Of a stretch of DNA of 64,000 nucleotides, positions 45,921 to 54,739 are shown in pieces. The translations under genes and the position numbers were made by a program. The first letter of the stretch is position 1, and each line of letters opens with the position of its first letter. The stretch comes from Verrucomicrobiota bacterium (GTDB lineage Bacteria; Verrucomicrobiota; Verrucomicrobiia; Limisphaerales; UBA11320): assembly GCA_016199985.1 (NCBI GenBank), contig JACQFQ010000023.1, positions 54,265 through 118,264 of the forward strand, in the 5' to 3' direction. The notes beneath the pieces are model-generated. The model was not told where the DNA came from and did no database searches. It saw only the letters and a program-made list of their open reading frames with translations.

Positions 45921-47486
45921 TTATTTCGCGTAGTCCACGCAGCGGGTCTCACGCAGCACGGTGACCCGGATCTGGCCGGGATACTGGAGCTCTTCCTCAA
46001 TCCGTCGGGAAATCTGCCGAGCGAGCTGATAGGCCTCGGTGTCGCTCACCTCCTGAGGCTGCACCATGACGCGCAGTTCGCGTCCGGCCTGGACCGCAAA
46101 GGCCTTCTCAACGCCCTCGAATGACAGGCCGATTCTCTCCAGGGATTCCACCCGCTTCATGTACGTGGTGAGCGTCTCGGATCGGGCTCCGGGACGCGAC
46201 GCGCTGATCGCGTCGGCGGCGCTCACGAGGATGCCGTAGGGGCCTTCGGGGGCGACTTCGTCATGATGGGACGCGACCGCGTTGACCACCTGAGGGGCCT
46301 CGCCGCACCGGCGTATGAAATCCGCGCCAACGATAGCGTGCGGCCCTTCGGATTCCTGGTCGAGGGCCTTGCCGATGTCGTGCAGCAACCCGCACCGCTT
46401 CGCCAAGGCGGCGTCGATTCCCAACTCAGCCGCCATCAGTCCCATGATGTGCGCCACCTCAATGGAGTGCTCCAGGACGTTCTGAGAAAAGCTGTGGCGG
46501 AACCGCAGCTTGCCCAAGGTGCGGCTGATATCCGGATGCACCGCGGAGAGTCCAACGCGATTGACCGCCTCCTCGCCCGCGCGAAGAATCGCCTCCTCCA
46601 TCTCCTCGCTCACCTTCTGCACCACCTCCTCGATGCGGGTGGGATGGATGCGTCCGTCGAGCAACAACCTGGACATCGCCTCGCGCGCGATCTCACGGCG
46701 CACAGGATCGAAGCCTGAAAGCACAACCGCGTTGGGCGTGTCATCGATGAGCACCGTCACGCCGGTGGCGTTTTCGAACGAGCGGATGTTTCGTCCCTCG
46801 CGACCGATGATGCGGCCCTTCAGATCCTCGCTAGGCAGGGAGACCGTGGAACTGGAGGACTCGAAGGCGTGAGTGCCGGCGTAGCGCTGGATAGCGACAG
46901 AGATAATCCGACGGGCTTTGTCCTCGGCGCGCGCCTTGGCGTCATCCATGATGTGGCGGCTGAGATCGCTGGCTTCCTTGAGAGCGGACTGCTCGACCTC
47001 CTTAAGGATGGCGGCGCGCGCCTGCTCGGAGGTCAGGCCGCTGACTCCCTCCAGAGCCTGGACGCGTCGTGACTCAAGCTCGCGGATCTGCTCCCGATGC
47101 GCGTCGAGCGCCTGGTCCTTCGCGCGAACATCCTCCTGGTGCTTCTGCAGAAGGCGCTCCTCGGCGACGAGGTTCTCGAGCTGGCGATTGATAAGGCTGT
47201 CGCGTTCCGCAAGACGCTTCTCCGCCGCGGCGATCTCGCCCTGACGGTTGCTGTAGGAATTCTCGATCTCCTGTCGCAGGCGGAGAGCCTCCTCGGCGGC
47301 CTTCAGGCGCGCCTCGCGCAGAATGCCTTCAGCCTGTCGGTGGATGTCCTGCTGGTGTCCCTCCGCCTCGCGGCGGATCGCGGCGATCCAGGCGCGCTCC
47401 TTCCAGCGCACAAGCCAATATCCCAATGCGAGGCCGACCACAAACACCCCGCCGACTTCCCAAAAATGATTCGACATCCAACTCAT
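45921..47486 (-). CDS. rny: Ribonuclease Y
   Basis: 521 aa, usual length. An N-terminal membrane helix (VGGVFVVGLALGYWLV) is followed by a long Glu/Arg/Ala coiled coil (about 30-200). A KH RNA-binding domain (DLKGRIIGREGRNIRSFE) and an HD hydrolase domain (CGLLHDIGKALD, VASHHDEV) follow. It initiates mRNA decay by endonucleolytic cleavage at the membrane. The gene lies 15 bases downstream of the 5-formyl-THF cyclo-ligase gene, so the two are likely co-transcribed. Confidence 0.95.
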   Translation of the reverse strand: MSWMSNHFWEVGGVFVVGLALGYWLVRWKERAWIAAIRREAEGHQQDIHRQAEGILREARLKAAEEALRLRQEIENSYSNRQGEIAAAEKRLAERDSLINRQLENLVAEERLLQKHQEDVRAKDQALDAHREQIRELESRRVQALEGVSGLTSEQARAAILKEVEQSALKEASDLSRHIMDDAKARAEDKARRIISVAIQRYAGTHAFESSSSTVSLPSEDLKGRIIGREGRNIRSFENATGVTVLIDDTPNAVVLSGFDPVRREIAREAMSRLLLDGRIHPTRIEEVVQKVSEEMEEAILRAGEEAVNRVGLSAVHPDISRTLGKLRFRHSFSQNVLEHSIEVAHIMGLMAAELGIDAALAKRCGLLHDIGKALDQESEGPHAIVGADFIRRCGEAPQVVNAVASHHDEVAPEGPYGILVSAADAISASRPGARSETLTTYMKRVESLERIGLSFEGVEKAFAVQAGRELRVMVQPQEVSDTEAYQLARQISRRIEEELQYPGQIRVTVLRETRCVDYAK

Positions 47487-47501
47487 TCAAATCGCCGCGG
47501 A

Positions 47502-48083
47502 TCAGGCAAAAGGCCCGAGCCATTGGCTGGGAGTCGCCAGGCAATGCATGCGGACGTCGTGAGGCTCAAGCGGCACGGAGGCCGCCACCTGCCAATCAAA
47601 CGCCACCCCGCATCGGATTCCCGTCGCCCCTGCCAGCATTCGGTCATAATGGCCCAGCCCACGACCCAGCCTTCCCAAACCAAGATCGAACCCTACGCCG
47701 GGCACGAGAACCAAGTCCAGAGGGTTTGTGGGCATCGGCTCGCACTCCGGTCGCGGTTCAAGAATGCCATGGGCGCCCGGAGCGAGATCGCCTTCAAGGG
47801 AGCGCACCCGGGCCGGCGCATAGACTTCGGCGTCCGACGCGAGTCGAGGCAGACCGAGCGTCTTGCCCTCGCGCAAGGCGGCCGCAAGCAAAGGCCGAAT
47901 GTCCGGTTCGCGCGGGAGCGGGGAGAAGGCGAGGATCACCCTCGCGGAACTCCATATCCCGGAGCGCAAGATGCGTTCGCAAAGCGCGTGAGAGGCTTCC
48001 AACCGCTCCAACGCGCCGTGGCGCCGATCGGCGACTCGTAGCGCTTCACGCGCGATTTGCTTCTGCTCGGTCACAGGTTTCAT
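47502..48083 (-). CDS. 5-formyltetrahydrofolate cyclo-ligase
   Basis: 193 aa. The ATP/substrate motif GVGFDLGLGRLGRGLGHYDR matches the family signature. It converts 5-formyl-THF to 5,10-methenyl-THF with ATP hydrolysis, returning the folate store to one-carbon metabolism. It sits between rarA (55 bases upstream) and rny (15 bases downstream), all on the minus strand. Confidence 0.9.
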   Translation of the reverse strand: MKPVTEQKQIAREALRVADRRHGALERLEASHALCERILRSGIWSSARVILAFSPLPREPDIRPLLAAALREGKTLGLPRLASDAEVYAPARVRSLEGDLAPGAHGILEPRPECEPMPTNPLDLVLVPGVGFDLGLGRLGRGLGHYDRMLAGATGIRCGVAFDWQVAASVPLEPHDVRMHCLATPSQWLGPFA

Positions 48084-48138
48084 TCGCCGCTCACGGTTCC
48101 AAACACCGCAGGTTTCATCGGCTCAACCTCGCGCGGGT

Positions 48139-49524
48139 TCATTCCTTCTTGCCACTATTCTTGAGCTCCTGAGCGGCAAGGGCTCGCCAGCGCTCCAGCC
48201 GCTCGGCGATCTTCTTCTCGGTCCCCTGGTCCGTCGGCTTGTAGTAGCGCTTCGCGGCGCCGAGATAGTCCTGGGCGACAAAGTGGTCGGGATGATCATG
48301 GGCGTACTGGTATCCCTGCCCGTGTCCCAGTCGCTTCGCGCCCGCGTAGTGGCCATCGCGCAGCGACTCGGGCACCGGAAGGGTTCTCCCCTGCCGGATA
48401 TCCTCCAGGGCGGCGTCGATCGAAAGAATCGCGGTGTTGCTCTTGTTCGCGGTGGCGATGTAGATCACGGCCTCGGCGATGGGGATCCGCGCTTCAGGCC
48501 ATCCGACGAACTCCGCCGCGGAGTGCGCCGCGTTGGCGAGCACCAGCGCCATCGGATCGGCCAGCCCCACGTCCTCCGCCGCGCAGATCATCACCCGGCG
48601 CGTGATGAATCGCGGGTCCTCCCCCGCGTGAATCATCTTCGCCAGCCAGTACAGCGCGGCGTCCGGATCGCTGCCCCGCATCGACTTGATGAACGCGGAC
48701 GCCGTGTCGTAGTGAGCGTCGCCGTCGCCGTCGTAGACGATCGCCTTCTTCTGGATGCTCTGCTCGGCCACGTCCAGGGTGATCCGCACCACGCCGTCGG
48801 CGGAGGGCGGCGTCGTGAGGGCGGCGATCTCGAGGGCGTTGAGGGCCTTGCGGGCGTCGCCGTCGGCCACCCGCGAGAGATGCCGCAGCGCCTCGGGGTC
48901 GGCCGCGATGGGACGGAATCCCAGGCCCCGCTTCTCGTCCTTCAACGCCCGCTCAAACAGCGCGAGGATCTCCTCCTCCGTCAGCGGCCTGAGCTCGAAA
49001 ATCTGCGACCGCGACACGAGCGGCGAGTTGACGAAGAAAAACGGATTGTGAGTGGTCGCGCCCACCAGCCGGATCACGCCGCTCTCCACGTCCGGCAGCA
49101 ACACATCCTGCTGGGATTTGTTGAACCGGTGGATTTCATCGATGAACAACAGCGTGGGTTGACCCGTGTTTTCGAGACGGTTCGCGGCTGTCGCCAGGAC
49201 ACGGCGCATGTCGGCCACATTCGACTCCACGCCGCTGAGACGCTCGAACCGGTTCTTGGTGTGGCCCGCGATGATCTGGGCGAGCGAGGTTTTGCCGGTC
49301 CCGGGAGGGCCGTAGAAAATCAGCGATTGAATCCGATCCGCTTCGATGGCCCGGCGCAGGAGGCAGCCGGGTCCGAGAATATGGGTTTGACCGACATACT
49401 CCGCGAGGTTGGACGGGCGCATCCGGGCCGCCAAGGGACGCAAACGGAAGTCCCCGTGGGAGGCGTCCGGGGAAGGTTCGGGCAGCGGCTCCGGCCTCTG
49501 CGTTTGAAACAAGTCATCGCCCAT
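48139..49524 (-). CDS. rarA: Replication-associated recombination protein A (RarA/MgsA, AAA+)
   Basis: 461 aa from the ATG at 49524 (MGDDLFQTQ); the frame stays open to 49809 but the extra N-terminus has no family match. It has RPSNLAEYVGQTHILG, Walker A GPPGTGKTS, Walker B LLFIDEIHRF, sensor 1 GATTHNPFF and the C-terminal MgsA domain (ADPMALVLANAAHSAAEFVG, ALEDIRQGRTLPVPESLRDG). It acts at stalled forks and on single-stranded DNA. It is upstream of the folate gene and downstream of purA. Confidence 0.95.
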   Translation of the reverse strand: MGDDLFQTQRPEPLPEPSPDASHGDFRLRPLAARMRPSNLAEYVGQTHILGPGCLLRRAIEADRIQSLIFYGPPGTGKTSLAQIIAGHTKNRFERLSGVESNVADMRRVLATAANRLENTGQPTLLFIDEIHRFNKSQQDVLLPDVESGVIRLVGATTHNPFFFVNSPLVSRSQIFELRPLTEEEILALFERALKDEKRGLGFRPIAADPEALRHLSRVADGDARKALNALEIAALTTPPSADGVVRITLDVAEQSIQKKAIVYDGDGDAHYDTASAFIKSMRGSDPDAALYWLAKMIHAGEDPRFITRRVMICAAEDVGLADPMALVLANAAHSAAEFVGWPEARIPIAEAVIYIATANKSNTAILSIDAALEDIRQGRTLPVPESLRDGHYAGAKRLGHGQGYQYAHDHPDHFVAQDYLGAAKRYYKPTDQGTEKKIAERLERWRALAAQELKNSGKKE

Positions 49525-49631
49525 GACGATCGGCAACCCTATCGGGACTTCCCGGGAGGTCAAACACCCTTCCCAGCGCCCGGCCTCGGGCGCGCTCCCC
49601 GCGAGCTCGTCGCCGCGTCGGGACAGGTTTG

Positions 49632-50900
49632 CTACAGAAACAACGTCTGCTCCCGCGCGGGGCCGACGGAGACAATCGACAGGCTGGAGCCGGTGAGCTC
49701 GGCGATCGCGTTCAGATACGCTCGCGCCTTGGCGGGAAGATCCTTCCATCGTCGGGCCTTGGACGTGTCGGTTTTCCATCCCGGAAACTCCACGAACACG
49801 GGCTCGCACTCGTTGAGGATCTCAAGATCGGCGGGCACGCGGTCCAATCGGTTGCCGCGCCAGCGATACGCGACGCAGACACGAACGACATCCAGGGTGT
49901 CGAGCCCATCCACGTTGGTCACGGCCAACTCGTCAATGCCGTTGACCATGGTCGCGTGCGCGGTGGCGACGGCGTCGAACCATCCGCAGCGCCGCGCCCT
50001 TCCCGTGGTCGCGCCGAACTCGCGTCCGAGCCCGTGCAGAAAATCCCCGAGCTCCGCGTTCTCGGTGGGAAAAGGCCCTTCGCCGACGCGGGTGGTGTAG
50101 GCCTTCATGACGCCCAGCACACGGTCCATATGATGGGGCGGAACGCCGGATCCGGTGCAAGCCCCCCCTGCGGTCGTGTTCGACGAGGTCACGTACGGGT
50201 ACGTGCCGTGATCGAGATCGAGGAACGTGCCCTGCGCTCCCTCGAACAGAATGTTCCTCCGAGCCATGCAGGCCTCGTGCAGAAACACCACGGTGTTTCC
50301 GACGAACGGCTTCAGCTTCGCTCCCGCCTCGGCGTACGACTCCAACACCTTCTTGTACTGGAGCGGCTTGGCGCCGAAGGCCTTCAGAATCTCGTTGTTA
50401 TCCCGGATCTTGAGCTTGAGCTTCTCGGCAAACGAGTCGGGCTTGATGAGGTCGAGCATGCGCAGCCCGGTGCGCGCGGCCTTGTCGCCGTAGGCGGGGC
50501 CGATGCCGCGCTTTGTCGTGCCGATCTTGTTCTTGCCCTTGAGCACCTCCCGCTGCGCGTCGAGCTCGCGGTGATAGGGGAACACCAAATGGGCGGTCTC
50601 GCTGATGAGCAGGTTCGACCCCATACGAATGCCGAGCTTCCTGAGCCCCTCGATCTCGCCCACGAGGCTGATCGGGTCGATCACGACGCCATTGCCGATG
50701 ACGCAAACCTTGCGCTTGCGGAGGATTCCGGACGGGACGAGGTGGAGGACATATTTCTTGCTGCCCAGGTAGACGGTATGGCCCGCGTTGTTGCCGCCCT
50801 GCGATCGGACCACGATGTCCGCCTGCTCGGTGAGGACGTCGATGATCTTGCCTTTGCCTTCGTCGCCCCACTGGGCGCCGACCAGAATGATGTTCGCCAT
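49632..50900 (-). CDS. purA: Adenylosuccinate synthetase
   Basis: 422 aa, usual length. The N-terminal GTP-binding loop is QWGDEGKGKIID with the catalytic Asp, followed by GGNNAGHTVY with the catalytic His. Further family motifs include TKRGIGPAYGDKAAR, FEGAQGTFLDLDHGTYPYVTSSN and TGRARRCGWFD. It joins IMP and aspartate with GTP, the first step from IMP to AMP. A purine-type ribosome site (AAGGAAGAG) precedes the ATG. The leader contains an intrinsic-terminator-like hairpin, suggesting regulated readthrough. Confidence 0.97.
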   Translation of the reverse strand: MANIILVGAQWGDEGKGKIIDVLTEQADIVVRSQGGNNAGHTVYLGSKKYVLHLVPSGILRKRKVCVIGNGVVIDPISLVGEIEGLRKLGIRMGSNLLISETAHLVFPYHRELDAQREVLKGKNKIGTTKRGIGPAYGDKAARTGLRMLDLIKPDSFAEKLKLKIRDNNEILKAFGAKPLQYKKVLESYAEAGAKLKPFVGNTVVFLHEACMARRNILFEGAQGTFLDLDHGTYPYVTSSNTTAGGACTGSGVPPHHMDRVLGVMKAYTTRVGEGPFPTENAELGDFLHGLGREFGATTGRARRCGWFDAVATAHATMVNGIDELAVTNVDGLDTLDVVRVCVAYRWRGNRLDRVPADLEILNECEPVFVEFPGWKTDTSKARRWKDLPAKARAYLNAIAELTGSSLSIVSVGPAREQTLFL

Positions 50901-50920
50901 AAGCTCTCTTCCTTCGGCGC

Positions 50921-50974
50921 AAAAAAAATCCCCGAAGTGTAAATTCGGGGCCCGCGCTCGGTATTTACGCGCGG
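50921..50974 (-). terminator. Terminator hairpin with U8 in the purA leader, with complementary loop upstream (possible attenuator)
   Basis: Minus-strand RNA: CCCCGAA (50950-50944), loop UUUACAC, UUCGGGG (50936-50930), then A and eight U (50928-50921). This is a good intrinsic terminator 20 bases before the purA ATG, although no minus-strand gene ends upstream. Just before it, CCGCGC (50974-50969) and GCGCGG (50957-50952) can form another stem whose loop contains GUAAAU, complementary to AUUUAC in the terminator arm and loop. Pairing of the two loops could affect termination. Known riboswitch classes are not recognised. Confidence 0.6.
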
Positions 50975-51004
50975 ACCCTAAGGAAGCGCGCCTCCGACTG
51001 TCAA
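50975..51004 (-). promoter_or_regulatory. purA promoter
   Basis: Minus strand TTGACA (51004-50999), 17 bases, TTAGGG (50981-50976), or 18 bases to TAGGGT (50980-50975). It predicts transcription starting near 50968, immediately upstream of the leader terminator. Confidence 0.6.
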
Positions 51005-51039
51005 TCGCGGAGAAACAAGCGCTCCCGGGGATTCTAAGC

Positions 51040-51068
51040 TAGCCAACCTTCGCCCAGCCCCGTAAGAC
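51040..51068 (+). promoter_or_regulatory. Possible ptsI promoter
   Basis: TAGCCA (51040-51045), 17 bases, TAAGAC (51063-51068). The GTG start at 51075 would be 6 bases after the -10 element, so the transcript would be nearly leaderless. The match is modest and the site is proposed mainly from spacing. Confidence 0.35.
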
Positions 51069-51074
51069 TCGGGC

Positions 51075-52859
51075 GTGCCAGCGTCACGGAAGAAGACAGA
51101 GCGGATCTTCCGGGGGATTCCGGTCTCTGCCGGGGTCTGCCGGGGGAAGGTTCGTGTCCTCGTGGATCCCAAGGACGACGCAATTCCCCGTTACGCCGTG
51201 GCGGACGAGGATCTGGAGAAGGAGCTCAAGCGGCTCGACAGGGGACTCGCCGAGACGCGAAAGGAGATTCTCGAGGTGCAACGCCAGGTCGCGTCCACCT
51301 TGGGCGTGAAGGACGCGAGCATCTTCGACGCGCACCTTCTTGTGCTGGAAGACCCCACCTTGATCGAGGAAGTCACCCGCCGCATCCAGCAGGACAAGCT
51401 CAACGCCGAGTCCGCCTTCCACGAGTTTGCCGAGAAATATGCGAGCACTCTCAGCGAGAGCGAGGACGAGTACCTCCGGGAGCGGGCGGGAGACATGCGC
51501 GACGTTTCATCGCGGATCCTCGCCAACCTGATGGGCAAACGACGTCCCTCGTCGCTGAAAGACCTGTCCGAGCCCTGCATCCTCGTCAGCCACGACCTGA
51601 CTCCCTCTCAGACCGCGATGATGGACAAGCGGATGGTCCTGGGCTTCGTGACCGACGCCGGAAGCCGCACCTCCCACACGGCGATCCTGGCCCGTTCGCT
51701 GCGCATCGCGGCCGTTGTGGGGCTCAGCACGATCAGCCAAGAGCTGGGGAATGGCCAGGAAGTCCTCATTGACGGCTACAACGGACTGGTGGTGCTCAAC
51801 CCCACCGACCAAACCCTTTTCGAGTACGGCCAGATCGTCCGACGCCACGCGAGCCTTGAGGAGAGCCTCCGCGAGGGCAAGGACAAGGCCGCCACCACCC
51901 GCGACGGTTTTCGCATCGCGCTCTCGGCGAACATCGAGAGCCCGGATGACATTGAGTCGGTCAAGTCGAGCGGCGCCGAGGGCGTGGGCCTTTTCCGCAC
52001 CGAGTATCTCTTCATCAACCGCCAGAAACCTCCCACCGAGGAGGAACAATACGACGCCTACCACAAGGTCGCGGTGGCCCTGCACCCCTGCCCCGTGATC
52101 ATCCGCACCCTCGACCTGGGCGGCGACAAGATCCTGTCCCATCTCAATGTCCCGCAGGAGATGAACCCCTTCCTCGGATGGCGTGCGATCCGGTTTTGCC
52201 TTGAGGAGAAGGAGATTTTCCGCGCCCAGCTGCGCGCCATCCTTCGCGCCAGCGTGGCGGGCAACGTGAAGATGATGTACCCGATGATCTCGGGCCTCGA
52301 TGAGCTGCTGCAAGCGAACGGCCTGGTGGACGAGGTGAGGGCGGAGCTGCGCGCCAAAGGAACTCCGTTTGACGAGAAGCTGGAGGTCGGATCGATGATC
52401 GAAATCCCCTCCGCGGCGCTGGCCTCGGACGCTCTCGCCAAGCGCTCGTGCTTCTTCAGCCTGGGAACGAACGACCTCATTCAGTACTCGATGGCCGTTG
52501 ACCGGCTGAACGAGAAGATCGCGCACTTGTACGAGCCGACGCATCCCGCGATCCTGCGCCTGATCCACACCACGGTGCAGGCCGGCAAGCGCCGCGGGAT
52601 CTGGACCGGCATCTGCGGCGAGATGGGGAGCGACCCCCAGCTCACGCCGTTGCTGCTCGGGTTGGGCATCACGGAGTTCAGCGTCGCGTCGTCGGCAGTG
52701 CCCACCATCAAGTACCTCATCCGCCAGACCACCATGAGCGAAGCGGTGGCGTTGGCGGAAGCCGCTCTCGAGTGCGAATCCGGCGCCGAGATCCTGGAGC
52801 GCTCCCGATCCTACGCCCGCAAGATCGCCCCCACCCTGTTCGAGGACGACAAGGTCTGA
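51075..52859 (+). CDS. ptsI: Phosphoenolpyruvate-protein phosphotransferase, enzyme I
   Basis: 594 aa from GTG 51075, close to the usual 575. The phospho-acceptor His201 lies in DAGSRTSHTAILAR. The PEP-binding TIM barrel contains GVGLFRTEYLF, RTLDLGGDK, MIEIPSAAL, SLGTNDLIQYSMAVDR and the C-terminal Cys loop GICGEMGSDP. It transfers phosphate from PEP to HPr. No HPr or enzyme II gene is in the window, so here it may serve a regulatory PTS or distant transport genes. Divergent from purA. Confidence 0.94.
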   Translation: MPASRKKTERIFRGIPVSAGVCRGKVRVLVDPKDDAIPRYAVADEDLEKELKRLDRGLAETRKEILEVQRQVASTLGVKDASIFDAHLLVLEDPTLIEEVTRRIQQDKLNAESAFHEFAEKYASTLSESEDEYLRERAGDMRDVSSRILANLMGKRRPSSLKDLSEPCILVSHDLTPSQTAMMDKRMVLGFVTDAGSRTSHTAILARSLRIAAVVGLSTISQELGNGQEVLIDGYNGLVVLNPTDQTLFEYGQIVRRHASLEESLREGKDKAATTRDGFRIALSANIESPDDIESVKSSGAEGVGLFRTEYLFINRQKPPTEEEQYDAYHKVAVALHPCPVIIRTLDLGGDKILSHLNVPQEMNPFLGWRAIRFCLEEKEIFRAQLRAILRASVAGNVKMMYPMISGLDELLQANGLVDEVRAELRAKGTPFDEKLEVGSMIEIPSAALASDALAKRSCFFSLGTNDLIQYSMAVDRLNEKIAHLYEPTHPAILRLIHTTVQAGKRRGIWTGICGEMGSDPQLTPLLLGLGITEFSVASSAVPTIKYLIRQTTMSEAVALAEAALECESGAEILERSRSYARKIAPTLFEDDKV

Positions 52860-52951
52860 CGAGCCCTTGTGGACAGCCCGCCTCCCATCCCCGGGGAGCA
52901 TCCCAGCGAAATCTGCTCGCGCATCGCGGCCTCGCTCATCCAGTCTTCGGC

Positions 52952-53401
52952 ATGGCTTACGAGTTCAGCTTGCGACGTCGGGTCGAGTTCGCCGAAACGG
53001 ACATGGCGGGCATCATGCACTTTTCGAACTTTTTCCGCTTCATGGAATCGGCGGAGGCGGCGTTCTATCGATCTCTGGGGTTCTCGATTGTGAAGCAGGT
53101 GGAAGGCACCGGATGGCCCCGGGTCCACGCCGAATGCGACTACGCCAGCCCGCTGCGGTTTGAGGACGAGGTGGAGGTCCGCCTGCTCGTGAAAGAGAAG
53201 CGCACACGCTCCATCAGCCTGCTCTTCAAATTCCTCAAGATGGAGAATGGCCAGGAGATTGTGGCGGCCCGCGGCGCCGTGACGGCGGTGTATATCACCC
53301 GAAGCCTGGACGGAGCTCTCAAAGCCACCCCCATCCCCGAAGCGTTCCATCAAAAGGTCGAGGCCGCGCCCTCCGATATCCTCGGCGCCTGGACGAAGTA
53401 G
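52952..53401 (+). CDS. Acyl-CoA thioesterase, 4-hydroxybenzoyl-CoA thioesterase (hotdog) family
   Basis: 149 aa from the ATG at 52952; upstream in-frame sequence from 52772 overlaps ptsI and is not conserved in type. A single hotdog fold: VEFAETDMAGIMHFSNFFRFMESAE carries the catalytic Asp of the 4HBT/YbgC group. YASPLRFEDEVEV and the ARGAVTAVYI strand follow. It probably hydrolyses acyl-CoA or a similar thioester in the cytoplasm; substrate unknown. Confidence 0.85.
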   Translation: MAYEFSLRRRVEFAETDMAGIMHFSNFFRFMESAEAAFYRSLGFSIVKQVEGTGWPRVHAECDYASPLRFEDEVEVRLLVKEKRTRSISLLFKFLKMENGQEIVAARGAVTAVYITRSLDGALKATPIPEAFHQKVEAAPSDILGAWTK

Positions 53402-53468
53402 GCGGCCCTCCGGTTGCCCCTCCCTCAAAACTCTGGCGTCACCGGCCTCGGCGTGTTACCCAAAACGC

Positions 53469-54413
53469 ATGGAGCGTTTCATTCTCACGGCGGGCCGCTT
53501 TGTGTCCGTAAGCCTTTGCGTTCTCTGGACGCTGACATCGTCCGCCGCGCAGCGCCCGCTCACCATCGCGACCTACAACATTGAGAACTATCTGCTCGCT
53601 CCATCGGGAGGCCGCGCGGCAAAAACGGAGGAATCGAAGCGGAAGGTGGTTGAGGCCCTCCGAAGACTGTCGCCCGACGTCGTCGCTCTCGAGGAGGTGG
53701 GAGGCCGGGAGGCTCTCGAGGATCTGCGGTCGCGTCTCGCCCAGGCGGGCGGCGCCTATCCTTATGTTGAGCTCGCGCCAGGGCACGATCCCTACATCCA
53801 GATGGCTTTGCTCAGCCGCGCGCCGATCCTCGCGCGCCGATCCCAGACCAATCTGAGCTACGTCTGGATGGGACGGCGCTTCTTCGTAGGCCGCGCCTTC
53901 CTGGAGGTGGATCTGCGCGTCGACGACAAGGCCGTCACGGTCATCGCGGCGCACTTGAAGTCCCGACGCGAGATCCTCGACGCCGACCAAGCCGAGCTCA
54001 GGGAGCAAGAGGCCCGGCTGCTGCGACGCCAGATTGACCAACGCCTGACCGCGCGTCCGGACTCGCTCCTGGCCGTGCTGGGAGATTTCAACGACACCCA
54101 GGACTCCAAGCCCATCCGTGGATTGATCGGACGCGGGTCGTTGGGGTTGGCGGACCTTCGTCCCCTCGAGAGGAGCCTCGACTGCGCCGCCGCGCGCGGG
54201 CCGGGGGTGGGCGACGCCAGGTCGGTCGCCTGGACGCATTACTATGGCCGCGAGGACAGCTACAGCCGCGTGGATTACATCCTCGCGTCGCGCGCGATGC
54301 AGAGACTCTGCGATCGAGAGGGAACCTATGTGGCCGCGTTCGACGGCTGGGGTGTCGCCTCGGATCACCGGCCCGTCATCGCGCGCTTCCAGCTTCCGAT
54401 CCGAGGCGAGTAG
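53469..54413 (+). CDS. Exported endonuclease/exonuclease/phosphatase-fold protein
   Basis: 314 aa; signal peptide with hydrophobic FVSVSLCVLWTLTSSAA. The EEP motifs are in order: IATYNIENYL, VVALEEVGG with the metal Glu, VIAAHLKSRR with the catalytic His, VLGDFNDTQDS, and SRVDYILAS with WGVASDHRPVIA at the end. It cleaves a phosphodiester or phosphate ester outside the cytoplasm; an extracellular nuclease is the simplest reading. Confidence 0.85.
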   Translation: MERFILTAGRFVSVSLCVLWTLTSSAAQRPLTIATYNIENYLLAPSGGRAAKTEESKRKVVEALRRLSPDVVALEEVGGREALEDLRSRLAQAGGAYPYVELAPGHDPYIQMALLSRAPILARRSQTNLSYVWMGRRFFVGRAFLEVDLRVDDKAVTVIAAHLKSRREILDADQAELREQEARLLRRQIDQRLTARPDSLLAVLGDFNDTQDSKPIRGLIGRGSLGLADLRPLERSLDCAAARGPGVGDARSVAWTHYYGREDSYSRVDYILASRAMQRLCDREGTYVAAFDGWGVASDHRPVIARFQLPIRGE

Positions 54414-54739
54414 AACATTCCCAGAGGGTCCACGACGTTGAGGTTCCGTCCGCTCGTTCAAGCGCGAGGACGGCCTTCTCTCGGCCAGCGCGCCTCCCCG
54501 ACTGGACGCGAGGCGGGCGGCTCAATTCGCACCTCCGCCGATGCAAAATATTCCCTTGATGACGTCTCTCACTTGTGATATGCCCAGGCTATTCCACGTT
54601 AAAAGTACTAGAGACAGACTTGGACAAGTCAGAATCCGCAGCAATTTCAGCGATGTGCCCGCCGCTCCATTCTGGTCTGAATTCTCAGGCTCATCCGGTC
54701 CCAGGCTCACAGCGCCCGAATCACCTCAATAAAACTACC
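54414..54739. other. Intergenic region with candidate promoter and small palindrome
   Basis: No gene seen. The 3' half is more AT-rich than its surroundings. A promoter-like pair TTGATG (54556-54561), 17 bases, TATGCC (54579-54584) would give a leader of about 150 nt for the fibre gene. Within it lies the perfect palindrome GACTTG-GA-CAAGTC (54617-54630). Confidence 0.35.

Noticed and set aside
45900..45925. T-rich run after the small lipoprotein as an intrinsic terminator
   Set aside because: No convincing stem precedes the T-run, and it adjoins the rny stop codon on the other strand.
48283..50100. 605-codon plus-strand open frame over rarA and purA
   Set aside because: It spans two conserved genes and their intergenic gap on the other strand, so it cannot be a real gene.
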